Notes: generated by a model not told the origin, from the sequence alone. Shown: positions 7,877-15,344, counted from the stretch's first letter. The stretch: 18,573 bases of DNA from Flavobacteriales bacterium (GCA_015494775.1 WGAP01000180.1:1-18573), one strand, 5' to 3'. Translations and numbers: made by a program.

Positions 7877-8030
7877 CTGCTCACTACGTTCGCAGCACTC
7901 AGCCGCAGGCGTTTTTCTGCGTAACAAATCGCTTTTCCGCGCGATAAATCCTGCGCTTACATCTGCAAATATTGAATGGAATGTAATATTAATTCGGTCA
8001 AAATTATCGGATCGCGATGCAACGGATGCC

Positions 8031-8384
8031 TTAAAAAAGCCCGGGATAAAAACTCGAAATGTCGAAATAAAATTTAACGGTTTTTAATGCGGATTTTTTA
8101 AAGGTCAAAACATCGTAGTATTTATTGTTGTGTTTGACCAGGGATTGGCTGACAAAACGGCATGTAGGACATACTTTTCGCACATAAGCATATTCTTCGG
8201 GAACGTCATTTACTTTGATAGCCGTTTCGAAGGACTTTCCCTTTTCCGAAGTTTTTTGAGCTTTTTCCTTTTTTTCGACTTTGGCCTTTTGGGCCGATGC
8301 CGAAGACGCGGTTTTGTGGGAAGAACAAGCAATCCCGGTCGATAATATGGCACTTAATACCCAAGCAAAGAAAATTTTTTTCAT
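8031..8384 (-). CDS. Small Lys-rich lipoprotein with CPTC motif
   Basis: This is a 117-residue predicted lipoprotein. Its signal peptide MKKIFFAWVLSAILSTGIAC ends in Cys20, the likely lipidation site, although the lipobox (GIAC) is not ideal. A Lys/Ala/Ser-rich tether follows (22-50), then a small conserved-looking domain (52-117) containing KVCPTCRFVSQSL (Cys72, Cys75) and ending YFDISSFYPGLF. I cannot name the family; proteins ending in a similar YFDISSF segment occur in Bacteroidota. The frame stays open upstream to 8786 through GC-rich non-coding sequence, but the signal peptide marks ATG at 8384 as the start. It is flanked on both sides by GC-rich repeat-like blocks and has no operon partner. 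No clear promoter was found. Confidence 0.8.
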   Translation of the reverse strand: MKKIFFAWVLSAILSTGIACSSHKTASSASAQKAKVEKKEKAQKTSEKGKSFETAIKVNDVPEEYAYVRKVCPTCRFVSQSLVKHNNKYYDVLTFKKSALKTVKFYFDISSFYPGLF

Positions 8385-8439
8385 AACCTTAGTTTTTTTA
8401 GTTTCAGCAACTAAAAATAATAAAAGTTTTTTAATTGGA

Positions 8440-8795
8440 CGGAAAAGGATTTTTGGAGGCGAGACGCCGCAGGCGGCTCGCCGACACAGAGCAGGGACGG
8501 CCACCGCCGGCCCGGCGACTTCCCGAGCAGACCAAGTCCGCTGCGTAGCGGCGGCTAAGGGCTGCGAAGGTTGCGAAGGGAAACAAGGCGCGGCCTTGGC
8601 TTCGGCCCGTGGAAGCCGCAGGTTCCCGTAGCCGCGAAGAAGACCGCAGCCGCCGAGCGAAGCGAGGCGGCAAGTGGCTTCGGAGCCCGCGGCAGACCGC
8701 AGGGCTGCCGGAGTAGCCGAGGAAACCGAAGGGTTCCGAGGCCCGCACAAACGCTTCTGCACTTGGCTAAGCAAGGTCGGGAACAAGGCATTAGG
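8440..8795. repeat. Palindrome-rich GC block, no gene
   Basis: This stretch between the small lipoprotein and the DoxX gene is strongly G/C-rich and open in several frames, but the translations are Arg/Pro/Ser/Ala-rich with no domain. It is packed with short hairpins: GGCGAG(a)CGCC-GCA-GGCG(g)CTCGCC at 8458-8482, CCGCT-GCGT-AGCGG at 8538-8551 and GCCGCC...GGCGGC at 8649-8671. The heptamer CCGCAGG recurs three times. It does not share the boxes of the repeats at 1-277 and 7561-7915, so it looks like a different kind of element. What it does is unknown. Confidence 0.65.
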
Positions 8796-8801
8796 AAAAA
8801 C

Positions 8802-9893
8802 TCAATCCTTTGCCAAAAAATCCCGTAAGCTGTATTTTTCGCGAATGTCGGCCTTTTGAAGATGCATCAGTCCCAGGGGAGAGCGTATCATGGTTTTGAG
8901 CGTGGTGGGGTCGGCAAAAAAGAGTTCGCGCCGGTGGTTTTGTGCCCAACGGTTGAGCCAGGTAAGGGTGTCGGCCGTGATGATGACAAAGTTTTTCCGT
9001 GCACGGGCAAAACGTTTTTCGGCCTGCGTGAGCAATGCGGTATCGGCAGGATGTAAACGTCCGGGAAACGGAATAAGGATAAGGTAAATGTCGGGCGCAT
9101 CCAAAATGCTGTCGGTGATGTTGGCCCTATCGTTTTCGATGTCGAAATCGTGGATGGGCGGCACATAGCCCTTTTGCACCACGCGGTTTTCGCGGCGGAC
9201 AAACGCGGCGCCGGGAATGTCCCAGGGTTTGTCTTCGGATTTGAAGGCCTTGACCTTACCATCGACCTTATAATACCAAATGTCTTCGAAAACGAAGGGT
9301 TTGGCATCGGGCGGCATTTCCATGCCTTTGCGGATGTTCTTGCCCACGGCATAAGGACGGAAGTCGATTACGGGCAAATGATGCACCGTCCAAACGGCAA
9401 AAACCACGGACGAAATGATCGTTAGCAGCACAAGGCCGTCCTGGATGCGTGAATAACGATCCGGGCTGTTGTTTTGACGCCAAATCAGCAGTAAAATCGC
9501 TAGCAGAACAAAGTTTTTGAAAAAGGTTTGTCCGGGCGTGAGTTTGACGGCATCGCCGAAACATCCGCAGTCGGTTACCGTGCCCGTAAAGTAGGAATAA
9601 CCCGTGAGAAACAAAAAGAAAAGCAAAAGCATCAACGTAATGCGGTAGGTGATTTTGGGCCGGTAGGCCATCAGCAAAGCCACGCCCAATGTAAGTTCCA
9701 AAACGATAAGCGTTATGCCGATGGACAAACTCCAAGGAATAAGCGCGGGCAGATTGAGCACTTCTTCCGAAAAATATTCGTTCAACTTGATTTGCGTGCC
9801 CACCGGATCCACCAATTTGACCAGGCCCGAAAAAATAAAAACCGCGCCCAAAAGCACGCGCAGCACGGAACCGATAAACCGGCGGAAATTCAT
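8802..9893 (-). CDS. DoxX-family inner-membrane protein with C-terminal extracytoplasmic domain
   Basis: The 363-residue protein begins with a DoxX/MauE-like four-helix domain (about 1-140): FIFSGLVKLVDPVGTQIKLNEYF, then helices near 54-75, 82-98 and 124-137. A DCGCFGD motif (Cys109, Cys111) sits at the membrane border, as in the MauE/DoxX-like redox-associated group. A fifth helix (152-170) leads to a soluble domain (about 175-363) whose strand-helix pattern (IYLILIPFPGRL..., NFVIITADT) resembles a thioredoxin-like fold but shows no CxxC. This is the architecture of the BT_3928-type family of Bacteroidota, whose role is undefined. It is divergent from tig across a 180-nt gap. No TAnnTTTG was found upstream on its strand. 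The start is the ATG at 9893. Confidence 0.85.
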   Translation of the reverse strand: MNFRRFIGSVLRVLLGAVFIFSGLVKLVDPVGTQIKLNEYFSEEVLNLPALIPWSLSIGITLIVLELTLGVALLMAYRPKITYRITLMLLLFFLFLTGYSYFTGTVTDCGCFGDAVKLTPGQTFFKNFVLLAILLLIWRQNNSPDRYSRIQDGLVLLTIISSVVFAVWTVHHLPVIDFRPYAVGKNIRKGMEMPPDAKPFVFEDIWYYKVDGKVKAFKSEDKPWDIPGAAFVRRENRVVQKGYVPPIHDFDIENDRANITDSILDAPDIYLILIPFPGRLHPADTALLTQAEKRFARARKNFVIITADTLTWLNRWAQNHRRELFFADPTTLKTMIRSPLGLMHLQKADIREKYSLRDFLAKD

Positions 9894-10008
9894 GGATAAC
9901 GGACTTTTTAAATTGCAGCAATGTTAGGAGATTTTCTTCAAAAAAACAAACGTCGGATATAGGAAAATAATAAAATCCCTATAATATTTTTTAATAATTC
10001 ATAATTCT

Positions 10009-10037
10009 TTTGATTTGACGGAATTGTTGTAAATTTG
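10009..10037 (+). promoter_or_regulatory. tig: Promoter of the tig-clp operon
   Basis: TTTG at 10009-10012 and TAAATTTG at 10030-10037 are separated by 17 nt, a good match to the Bacteroidota -33/-7 pair. Transcription would start a few bases further on, leaving a leader of about 30 nt before the tig ATG at 10074. The flanking DNA is strongly A/T-rich. Confidence 0.65.
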
Positions 10038-10073
10038 CATCACCTAAACGATGTTGAATTTTAATTTAAAGAC

Positions 10074-11465
10074 ATGAAGATTGATGCAAAAGTGGTAGAG
10101 CCAGGGCTTTATCGTCTAAAAATGCAAGTAGAACCCACGGATTATGCCGACCGTATGACCGAAGAGTTAAAAAAACTACGAAAAAAAATAAAACTTCCCG
10201 GATTCAGACCCGGAAAGGTACCCATGAGCTTGATAAAAAAGCAATTCGGAAATGAGCTTAAATCGGAGGTTATAGATAAAATTATTGAAGAACAAATCAG
10301 AGAATTTACTCAATCCAATGATTTGTTCCCTTTTGATGATATGATACGGGAGGCGCCGGTCGATATGGACGAAGAAATCAAAAAGGAAAATCCCGAATTT
10401 GTTTATGAAATCGGCTATGCGCCGAAATCGGAAATAAAATTTCCATTGGAAAAGCTAAAACAGGTTCCCAAGTACCGTATCGAAATATCGGAAGAAAATG
10501 TGGACGAATATATTGAATTCAAACGGAGATTATACGGAAATATGATACCGGTAGAAAAATTCGAGCCGGAAACCTTTATGAATTTTTTCATACAGCCAAA
10601 AAACGGCAAGGAGGAACAAAAAATATCAACATCAATTTCCTACACGAAGGCAAGCAGCAATAAAAAGGTTTTAAATCTCCTGAAAAAGCTCGAAAAGGAT
10701 AAAACCTACGAATTAGGTTTCGAAGAAGCCGAAAATTTGTTAAAACTGGTAATGAATAAAGAAGAGATTGATGGAACTCTCAAACTGAATCCTGCCGATA
10801 AGGTGATGCTGATATTTGAGAATGTCAATAAAATCAAACCGATTGACATTACCCCTGAATTTTTGGCACAAGCATATCCGGATGAGGGTTTGAAAACCGA
10901 GGAAGATTTCCGGAAATATATGGAAAAGGAACTACAATCATTATTTGACCATGAGGCGAAAGTTTTTTACTTGAAAAATATCAATGAAATTATAATCAAT
11001 GAAAACAAATGGCCAGTATCCGAATCCTATTTTAAAAAATTATTACAATTATACGGACTCATTGAAGAAGACATAAGCGAAGTTTTGACCGATGGATTTT
11101 TACGCGATAAAAAGCGTGAACATATTTTGAAATATTATTTTATAAAAAACAATTTGGAATTAACATCCGAAGATTTTGTTCAAGCTGTTGTAACACGTAC
11201 TTCGGAATGGCTGCATTATACTGGCGAATATGAAAAAATAAACGACTATAACCAAATGATTGATAAAGGATTGGACTTGATTAAAGAAAATGAGCTCTTC
11301 AAAAATGAAGTTATGAATTTTGCCTATGAAACAAAGGCATTGGCTCATTTGTTATCGGGACTGCAATCCGAAGAAAAGGTAGTTACAACTATGGAATTTT
11401 CCCAAATTCAAGAACAATTTTTAGAAAACATGCGTTCCACTTACAAAGAAAAATTACCATCATGA
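10074..11465 (+). CDS. tig: Trigger factor (ribosome-associated chaperone)
   Basis: Trigger factor binds the ribosomal exit tunnel and shields nascent chains. The 463-residue protein has the ribosome-docking signature GFRPGKVP at 43-50 within the N-terminal domain (1-115). The middle region (about 155-257), where an FKBP-like prolyl isomerase domain is expected, keeps only a loose outline; the usual glycine- and aromatic-rich active-site segments are not recognisable, so isomerase activity is doubtful. The helical C-terminal chaperone region (258-463) is present and intact. The gene is much A/T-richer than clpP next door (20/60 G/C at 11041-11100 against 33/60 at 11701-11760). Its stop overlaps the clpP start by 4 nt. 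The tig-clpP-clpX order, also known from E. coli, supports the call. Confidence 0.93.
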   Translation: MKIDAKVVEPGLYRLKMQVEPTDYADRMTEELKKLRKKIKLPGFRPGKVPMSLIKKQFGNELKSEVIDKIIEEQIREFTQSNDLFPFDDMIREAPVDMDEEIKKENPEFVYEIGYAPKSEIKFPLEKLKQVPKYRIEISEENVDEYIEFKRRLYGNMIPVEKFEPETFMNFFIQPKNGKEEQKISTSISYTKASSNKKVLNLLKKLEKDKTYELGFEEAENLLKLVMNKEEIDGTLKLNPADKVMLIFENVNKIKPIDITPEFLAQAYPDEGLKTEEDFRKYMEKELQSLFDHEAKVFYLKNINEIIINENKWPVSESYFKKLLQLYGLIEEDISEVLTDGFLRDKKREHILKYYFIKNNLELTSEDFVQAVVTRTSEWLHYTGEYEKINDYNQMIDKGLDLIKENELFKNEVMNFAYETKALAHLLSGLQSEEKVVTTMEFSQIQEQFLENMRSTYKEKLPS

Positions 11466-12133
11466 AAAACCAAGGAAAGGAATTTCGAAAATATGCCGTG
11501 AAGCATCACGGAATCAGTAGTTTGGCTTTGGAACAATTCCAAAGCAGTATGACGCCTTACATCATCGAAGAGCGTCAATTGAACGTGGCCCAAATGGATG
11601 TTTTTTCGCGCTTGATGATGGACCGCATCATCTTTTTGGGCACGGCCATCAACGATCAGGTGGCCAATATCGTTCAGGCCCAGCTTTTGTTCCTGGAAAG
11701 CACCGACCCCACCAAGGACGTGCAGATTTACATCAATTCGCCCGGCGGTGTGGTTTATTCGGGCTTGGGTATTTACGATACCATGCAATACATCAAACCC
11801 GATGTGGCCACCATTTGCACGGGTATGGCCGCTTCGATGGCCGCCATATTGCTTGCGGCCGGCGCCAAAGGCAAGCGTTCGGCCTTGCCCCACACGCGCG
11901 TGATGATTCATCAACCCTTGGGCGGTGTGCAAGGTCAGGCGTCGGATATTGAAATTACGGCCCGCGAAATTTTGCGGCTCAAAGACGAACTCTATCAAAT
12001 TCTGAGCAAACATACCGGCCAACCCAAAGACAAAATCGAGGCGGATGCCGACCGCGACTATTGGATGCGTGCCGACGAGGCCTTGGCCTACGGTATGGTG
12101 GACGAAGTCTTGGAACGAAACAAAACCGAATGA
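11462..12133 (+). CDS. clpP: ATP-dependent Clp protease proteolytic subunit
   Basis: ClpP forms the double-heptamer serine protease chamber that degrades proteins fed by ClpX. The 223-residue protein has INSPGGVVYSGLGIYDTM (91-108), the nucleophile Ser125 in GMAASMA, His150 in MIHQPLGG and Asp199 in DRDYW. The spacings (25 and 49 residues) are the same as in the E. coli catalytic triad. An N-terminal stretch of about 30 residues precedes the conserved core and may be a propeptide. It overlaps tig and clpX by 4 nt each (ATGA), which points to coupled translation and a fixed supply of ClpP relative to ClpX. Confidence 0.97.
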   Translation: MKNQGKEFRKYAVKHHGISSLALEQFQSSMTPYIIEERQLNVAQMDVFSRLMMDRIIFLGTAINDQVANIVQAQLLFLESTDPTKDVQIYINSPGGVVYSGLGIYDTMQYIKPDVATICTGMAASMAAILLAAGAKGKRSALPHTRVMIHQPLGGVQGQASDIEITAREILRLKDELYQILSKHTGQPKDKIEADADRDYWMRADEALAYGMVDEVLERNKTE

Positions 12134-13377
12134 GTCCGAACGAGCAAACATATAGCCGTTTTTGTTCTTTCTGCGGGCGCGAGTCCGACGACGTGGAAGT
12201 GCTCATTCAAGGGCCCGACGGTGTGGCCATTTGTAATTTTTGTGTGGATGAGGCCCGCGAAATGATTTCGAGTTTGCGGAAGGAAAAAGCCCGCACCAAA
12301 GCCGGCGCACCGTCCAAATTGCTCAAACCCAAGGAAATCTACGATTTCCTTAGCCAATACGTGATTGGGCAGGAAGAGGCCAAAAAGACCATTGCCGTTG
12401 CGGTTTACAATCACTATAAACGTATAATGTCGGCTCCCAAATCCGACAAGGATGTGGAATTGGAAAAAAGCAACATCCTGATGGTGGGGCCTACGGGAAC
12501 GGGAAAAACCTTAATTGCCCGCAGCATCGCCAAACTTTTGGACGTTCCCTTTGCCATTGCCGATGCCACCGTGCTCACCCAAGCCGGCTATGTGGGCGAA
12601 GACGTGGAAACCATCCTGACCCGTCTGCTTCAAGCCGCCGATTACGATGTGGAACGTGCACAGCAAGGCATTGTGTTTATCGATGAAATCGATAAAATAG
12701 CACGCAAAGGCGATAATCCGTCCATCACGCGGGACGTGTCGGGCGAAGGCGTCCAACAGGCCTTGCTCAAACTCCTGGAAGGCAGCGTGGTCAATGTGCC
12801 GCCCAAGGGCGGGCGCAAACATCCGATGCAGGATTTTATCAAGGTGGATACGAGCAACATCCTGTTTATTGCCGGCGGCGCTTTCGATGGCTTGGAAAAA
12901 ATCATTGCCAAGCGCTTGAACAAACAGGCCGTAGGTTACCAAAATAAATCGCGTCGGAAAATCGATGATGAAAACCTGCTGCGCTACGTTACACCCGAGG
13001 ATGTGCGCAAATTCGGATTAATCCCCGAAATCATCGGCCGCTTGCCCGTTATCACCCATTTGGAACCTTTGGACAAAAAAGCTTTGAAAAATATACTAAC
13101 GCAACCCAAAAATGCGTTAATTAAACAATATGAATACCTTTTCGGCTTGGACAATATCGAACTGCAATTCACCGAAGACGCCTTGGATTTGATTGTGGAC
13201 ACGGCATACCGGTTCCGTTTGGGCGCACGAGGATTGCGCTCGCTAACCGAACTGATATTGCGCGATACCATGTTCGATTTACCCGAAAAGGAAGGAACGA
13301 AATTAATCGTGGACAAAAAATTTGTAGAAAATAAATTACAACATCTTGAACCTGAAAAATTAAAACTATCAGCATGA
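12130..13377 (+). CDS. clpX: Clp protease ATP-binding unfoldase subunit
   Basis: ClpX is the AAA+ unfoldase that recognises tagged substrates and threads them into ClpP. The 415-residue protein has an N-terminal zinc-binding domain (Cys12, Cys15, Cys35, Cys38), Walker A GPTGTGKT (120-127), the pore loop GYVG (153-156), Walker B IVFIDEID (181-188), the RKH loop (229-231) and the sensor-2 arginine in GARGLR (365-370). The frame is open from 12061, inside clpP, but the start is ATG 12130: it gives a normal ClpX N-terminus (MSPNEQTYSRFCSFCG) and an ATGA overlap with clpP. The next gene again overlaps by 4 nt. Confidence 0.97.
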   Translation: MSPNEQTYSRFCSFCGRESDDVEVLIQGPDGVAICNFCVDEAREMISSLRKEKARTKAGAPSKLLKPKEIYDFLSQYVIGQEEAKKTIAVAVYNHYKRIMSAPKSDKDVELEKSNILMVGPTGTGKTLIARSIAKLLDVPFAIADATVLTQAGYVGEDVETILTRLLQAADYDVERAQQGIVFIDEIDKIARKGDNPSITRDVSGEGVQQALLKLLEGSVVNVPPKGGRKHPMQDFIKVDTSNILFIAGGAFDGLEKIIAKRLNKQAVGYQNKSRRKIDDENLLRYVTPEDVRKFGLIPEIIGRLPVITHLEPLDKKALKNILTQPKNALIKQYEYLFGLDNIELQFTEDALDLIVDTAYRFRLGARGLRSLTELILRDTMFDLPEKEGTKLIVDKKFVENKLQHLEPEKLKLSA

Positions 13378-13994
13378 TGAAAACGAATACACTAACGGTT
13401 ATTCATCCCTTTATCCCCAAAGAACATGTGGATTTTGTGGATGAACTGATGCAGGATGCCGATGATTTGGAACTGAAAATCAGCAAGCCCCGGCTCAGCA
13501 AATGGGGCTCGTATGTGCGCGAAGGCAACCGGCACGAAATTTCGGTAAACAGCAATTTGAACCCTTATCAATTCCTGCTCACGCTTTTGCACGAATATTC
13601 CCACTATGTGGTTTACAAAAAATACGGCAACAGCGTTAAGCCCCACGGGCCCGAGTGGAAATCGGAATTCAACAAGATTTTGACCCAATTGCTGGAATAC
13701 GATAAATTGCCCAAGGAGCTTTACGAACTTTTGGAACGCCATGCCCAAAAACCCAAAGCTTCCATCACGGCCGACCTGAAATTGAAAAAACTTTTGGATA
13801 CCTATTCCAAGTCGGTTACCGAACAAGGTTATACCCCCCTGGAAGATATAGCTGACGGAGAGAAATTTTTCTTCCACGGACGCGTGTTCCAAAAGGTCCA
13901 AAAGCGCCGTAAATTATACAAATGTTTGGATGTGGAACGCAAAAAGTATTACCTGTTCCAACCTACGGTTTTGGTCAAAAAGTATAATGAATAA
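13374..13994 (+). CDS. SprT-like zinc metalloprotein
   Basis: The 206-residue protein has an HExxH zinc motif, HEYSH (His73, Glu74, His77), preceded by a helix (NPYQFLLTLL) and followed by PHGPEWK with His91 as probable third ligand. This is the pattern of the SprT/Spartan-like family. The N-terminal PRLSKWGSYVREG segment also fits that family. The C-terminal part (about 150-206) forms a small Lys/Tyr-rich beta-region that may bind nucleic acid (inference); no second zinc-ribbon cysteine pattern is present. Its substrate is unknown; the eukaryotic relative Spartan cleaves DNA-protein crosslinks. It overlaps clpX by 4 nt and manC by 1 nt, and so belongs to this operon. Confidence 0.85.
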   Translation: MMKTNTLTVIHPFIPKEHVDFVDELMQDADDLELKISKPRLSKWGSYVREGNRHEISVNSNLNPYQFLLTLLHEYSHYVVYKKYGNSVKPHGPEWKSEFNKILTQLLEYDKLPKELYELLERHAQKPKASITADLKLKKLLDTYSKSVTEQGYTPLEDIADGEKFFFHGRVFQKVQKRRKLYKCLDVERKKYYLFQPTVLVKKYNE

Positions 13995-15061
13995 TGCCGC
14001 CGTCCGCCGAGCGCTATGCGGTGATTATGGCCGGTGGGGTAGGGAGCCGGTTTTGGCCCGTTAGCACCCCGGCCCGTCCCAAGCAATTCCTGGATTTGAC
14101 AGGCGCCGGGCGGTCGTTGCTGCAACAAACCTACGACCGCGTGTCGGCATTGGTGCCCGATACGCGGATTTTGGTGCTTACCAATGCCCGATATACGGAC
14201 AAGGTTAAAGCCCAATTACCGGGACTTCCTGCTGAAAATATTATAGCGGAGCCCGCCATGCGCAATACGGCGCCGGCCATTCTTTTGGCCGCCGGAATAA
14301 TTGAAAGCAGAAGTCCGGGGGCGGTTATGTGCGTCCTGCCTTCGGATCATTACATAGGCGACCGGGCGGCCTTTATCGCGGACTTGAAACGGGCGATGGA
14401 CAGGGCCGCATCGAAGGATGTTTTGATTACGTTGGGCATCCGTCCCGACCGGCCGCATACGGGTTACGGTTATATTCAATATAATCGAAATAACCCGGAT
14501 GATTTTAAACCCGTGCTTCGATTTACCGAAAAACCGGACAAACAGACGGCCGAGCGTTTCCTTGCCCAAGGAAATTTCCTTTGGAATGCCGGTATTTTTG
14601 TATGGCGTTCGGACGTGATTCGAGCGGCTTTTGCCGAGCATTTACCCGACATGTTCCGGACACTCGGACAGGTGCGATTCAACACGGATTATATGGAAGC
14701 GGATTTACAAGCCGTTTTTCCTGTGCTCGAAAATATTTCGGTGGATTACGGCATTATGGAAAAATCCGCCAATGTAGAAGTCTTGCCTGTGGATTTCGGT
14801 TGGAACGATTTGGGTTCCTGGGATGCCGTTTACCGCCAATTGGCCCGCCATGAGGGCGAAAATATTGTTTTACGCGGTAAGGCCTTGTTTGGCCAAGCAA
14901 AAGGCAATCTGGTCTATTCCGACCGGCCCGAACCGGTGATTTTGGACGGGCTCGACGGATTTTTGTTTGCTGAAAGCGACGGAAAACGCTTGATTATTCC
15001 TTTGAACCGTTCGCAGGAGGTGAAAAAGTGGCGAACGGCATTCCCTGAGGATGATGCTTGA
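13994..15061 (+). CDS. manC: Mannose-1-phosphate guanylyltransferase
   Basis: This enzyme makes GDP-mannose from mannose-1-phosphate and GTP for polysaccharide and glycan synthesis. The 355-residue protein has the nucleotide-binding signature MAGGVGSRFWPVSTPARPKQF (12-32), LPSDHY (115-120), GYGYIQY (157-163), FTEKPD (177-182), NAGIFVW (198-204), DYGIMEK (251-257) and WNDLGSWDA (270-278). It is the single-function form: the C-terminal phosphomannose isomerase cupin of the fused type is missing. The start ATG shares its first base with the sprT-like stop (TAATG), so translation is probably coupled. No terminator is seen before the tRNA genes that follow. Confidence 0.93.
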   Translation: MPPSAERYAVIMAGGVGSRFWPVSTPARPKQFLDLTGAGRSLLQQTYDRVSALVPDTRILVLTNARYTDKVKAQLPGLPAENIIAEPAMRNTAPAILLAAGIIESRSPGAVMCVLPSDHYIGDRAAFIADLKRAMDRAASKDVLITLGIRPDRPHTGYGYIQYNRNNPDDFKPVLRFTEKPDKQTAERFLAQGNFLWNAGIFVWRSDVIRAAFAEHLPDMFRTLGQVRFNTDYMEADLQAVFPVLENISVDYGIMEKSANVEVLPVDFGWNDLGSWDAVYRQLARHEGENIVLRGKALFGQAKGNLVYSDRPEPVILDGLDGFLFAESDGKRLIIPLNRSQEVKKWRTAFPEDDA

Positions 15062-15089
15062 TTTTGTGCCCGAAAAAACCTTATCTTTG
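15058..15089 (+). promoter_or_regulatory. Promoter of the tRNA-Ser pair
   Basis: TATCTTTG at 15082-15089 matches TAnnTTTG and lies 16 nt before the first tRNA. TTG at 15058-15060, inside the manC stop region, is 21 nt upstream and can serve as the -33 box. Confidence 0.6.
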
Positions 15090-15105
15090 TGCCGCTCCAA
15101 CAAAC

Positions 15106-15192
15106 GGTGGGATGCCGGAGTGGTTGAACGGGGCGGTCTCGAAAACCGTTGAGCTCGCAAGGGCTCCGGGGGTTCGAATCCCCCTCCCACCG
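15106..15192 (+). tRNA. tRNA-Ser (anticodon CGA)
   Basis: This 87-nt class II tRNA folds fully. The acceptor stem GGTGGGA (15106-15112) pairs with TCCCACC (15185-15191), and the discriminator is G. The anticodon loop is CTCGAAA, giving CGA, which reads UCG serine codons. A long variable arm (GAGC...GGCTC) is present. The T arm is GGGGG-TTCGAAT-CCCCC (15168-15184). CCA is not encoded. A T-run follows directly. Confidence 0.96.
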
Positions 15193-15217
15193 CTTTTTTT
15201 ATGCCCCGTTTTTTTTC

Positions 15218-15304
15218 GGAGAGGTGGCAGAGCGGTTGAATGCGGCGGTCTTGAAAACCGTTGTCCGTGCAAGCGGACCGGGGGTTCGAATCCCCCCCTC
15301 TCCG
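15218..15304 (+). tRNA. tRNA-Ser (anticodon UGA)
   Basis: This 87-nt class II tRNA has the acceptor stem GGAGAGG (15218-15224) pairing with CCTCTCC (15297-15303) and discriminator G. The anticodon loop is CTTGAAA, giving TGA (UGA in RNA), for UCA and related serine codons. A long variable arm (GTCCG...CGGAC) and the same T arm as its neighbour are present. CCA is not encoded. It lies 25 nt after the first tRNA, so both are probably cut from one transcript. Confidence 0.96.
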
Positions 15305-15344
15305 CATTTTTTTGAAGCAGATTGTTTCTTACCAAATTTTTCAA

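Larger units (their letters stand above)
7561..7915 (+). repeat. GC-rich structured intergenic repeat, copy 2
   Basis: This block starts at the last base of the receptor stop codon and holds no credible gene. It contains the three boxes shared with copy 1 (1-277): GGGCTGTCCGCTCA at 7662-7675, CCGCTCCCATCCCTGGCGCG at 7779-7798 and TATCGAAGCGACTGG at 7837-7851. The spacings are similar: 103 nt and 38 nt here, against 129 and 43 in copy 1. It can form at least four hairpins: 7601-7609 with 7634-7642; 7688-7717; 7816-7834; and 7835-7876. The high density of complementary arms suggests a folded 3' UTR, a non-coding RNA or a non-autonomous element. The rest of the gap (7916-8030) is A/T-richer and I see nothing definite in it. 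Confidence 0.75.

Noticed and set aside
7561..7927. Possible small genes in repeat copy 2 on either strand
   Set aside because: The translations are low-complexity Arg/Ala/Pro-rich, the frames start without promoter or context, and hairpins explain the sequence better.
8385..8786. N-terminal extension of the small lipoprotein through the GC block
   Set aside because: The extension is Arg/Pro/Ala-rich, and a clear lipoprotein signal peptide begins at 8384.
12061..12129. Longer ClpX start inside clpP
   Set aside because: The 23 extra residues are read from clpP in another frame; ATG 12130 gives the standard zinc-finger N-terminus and an ATGA overlap.
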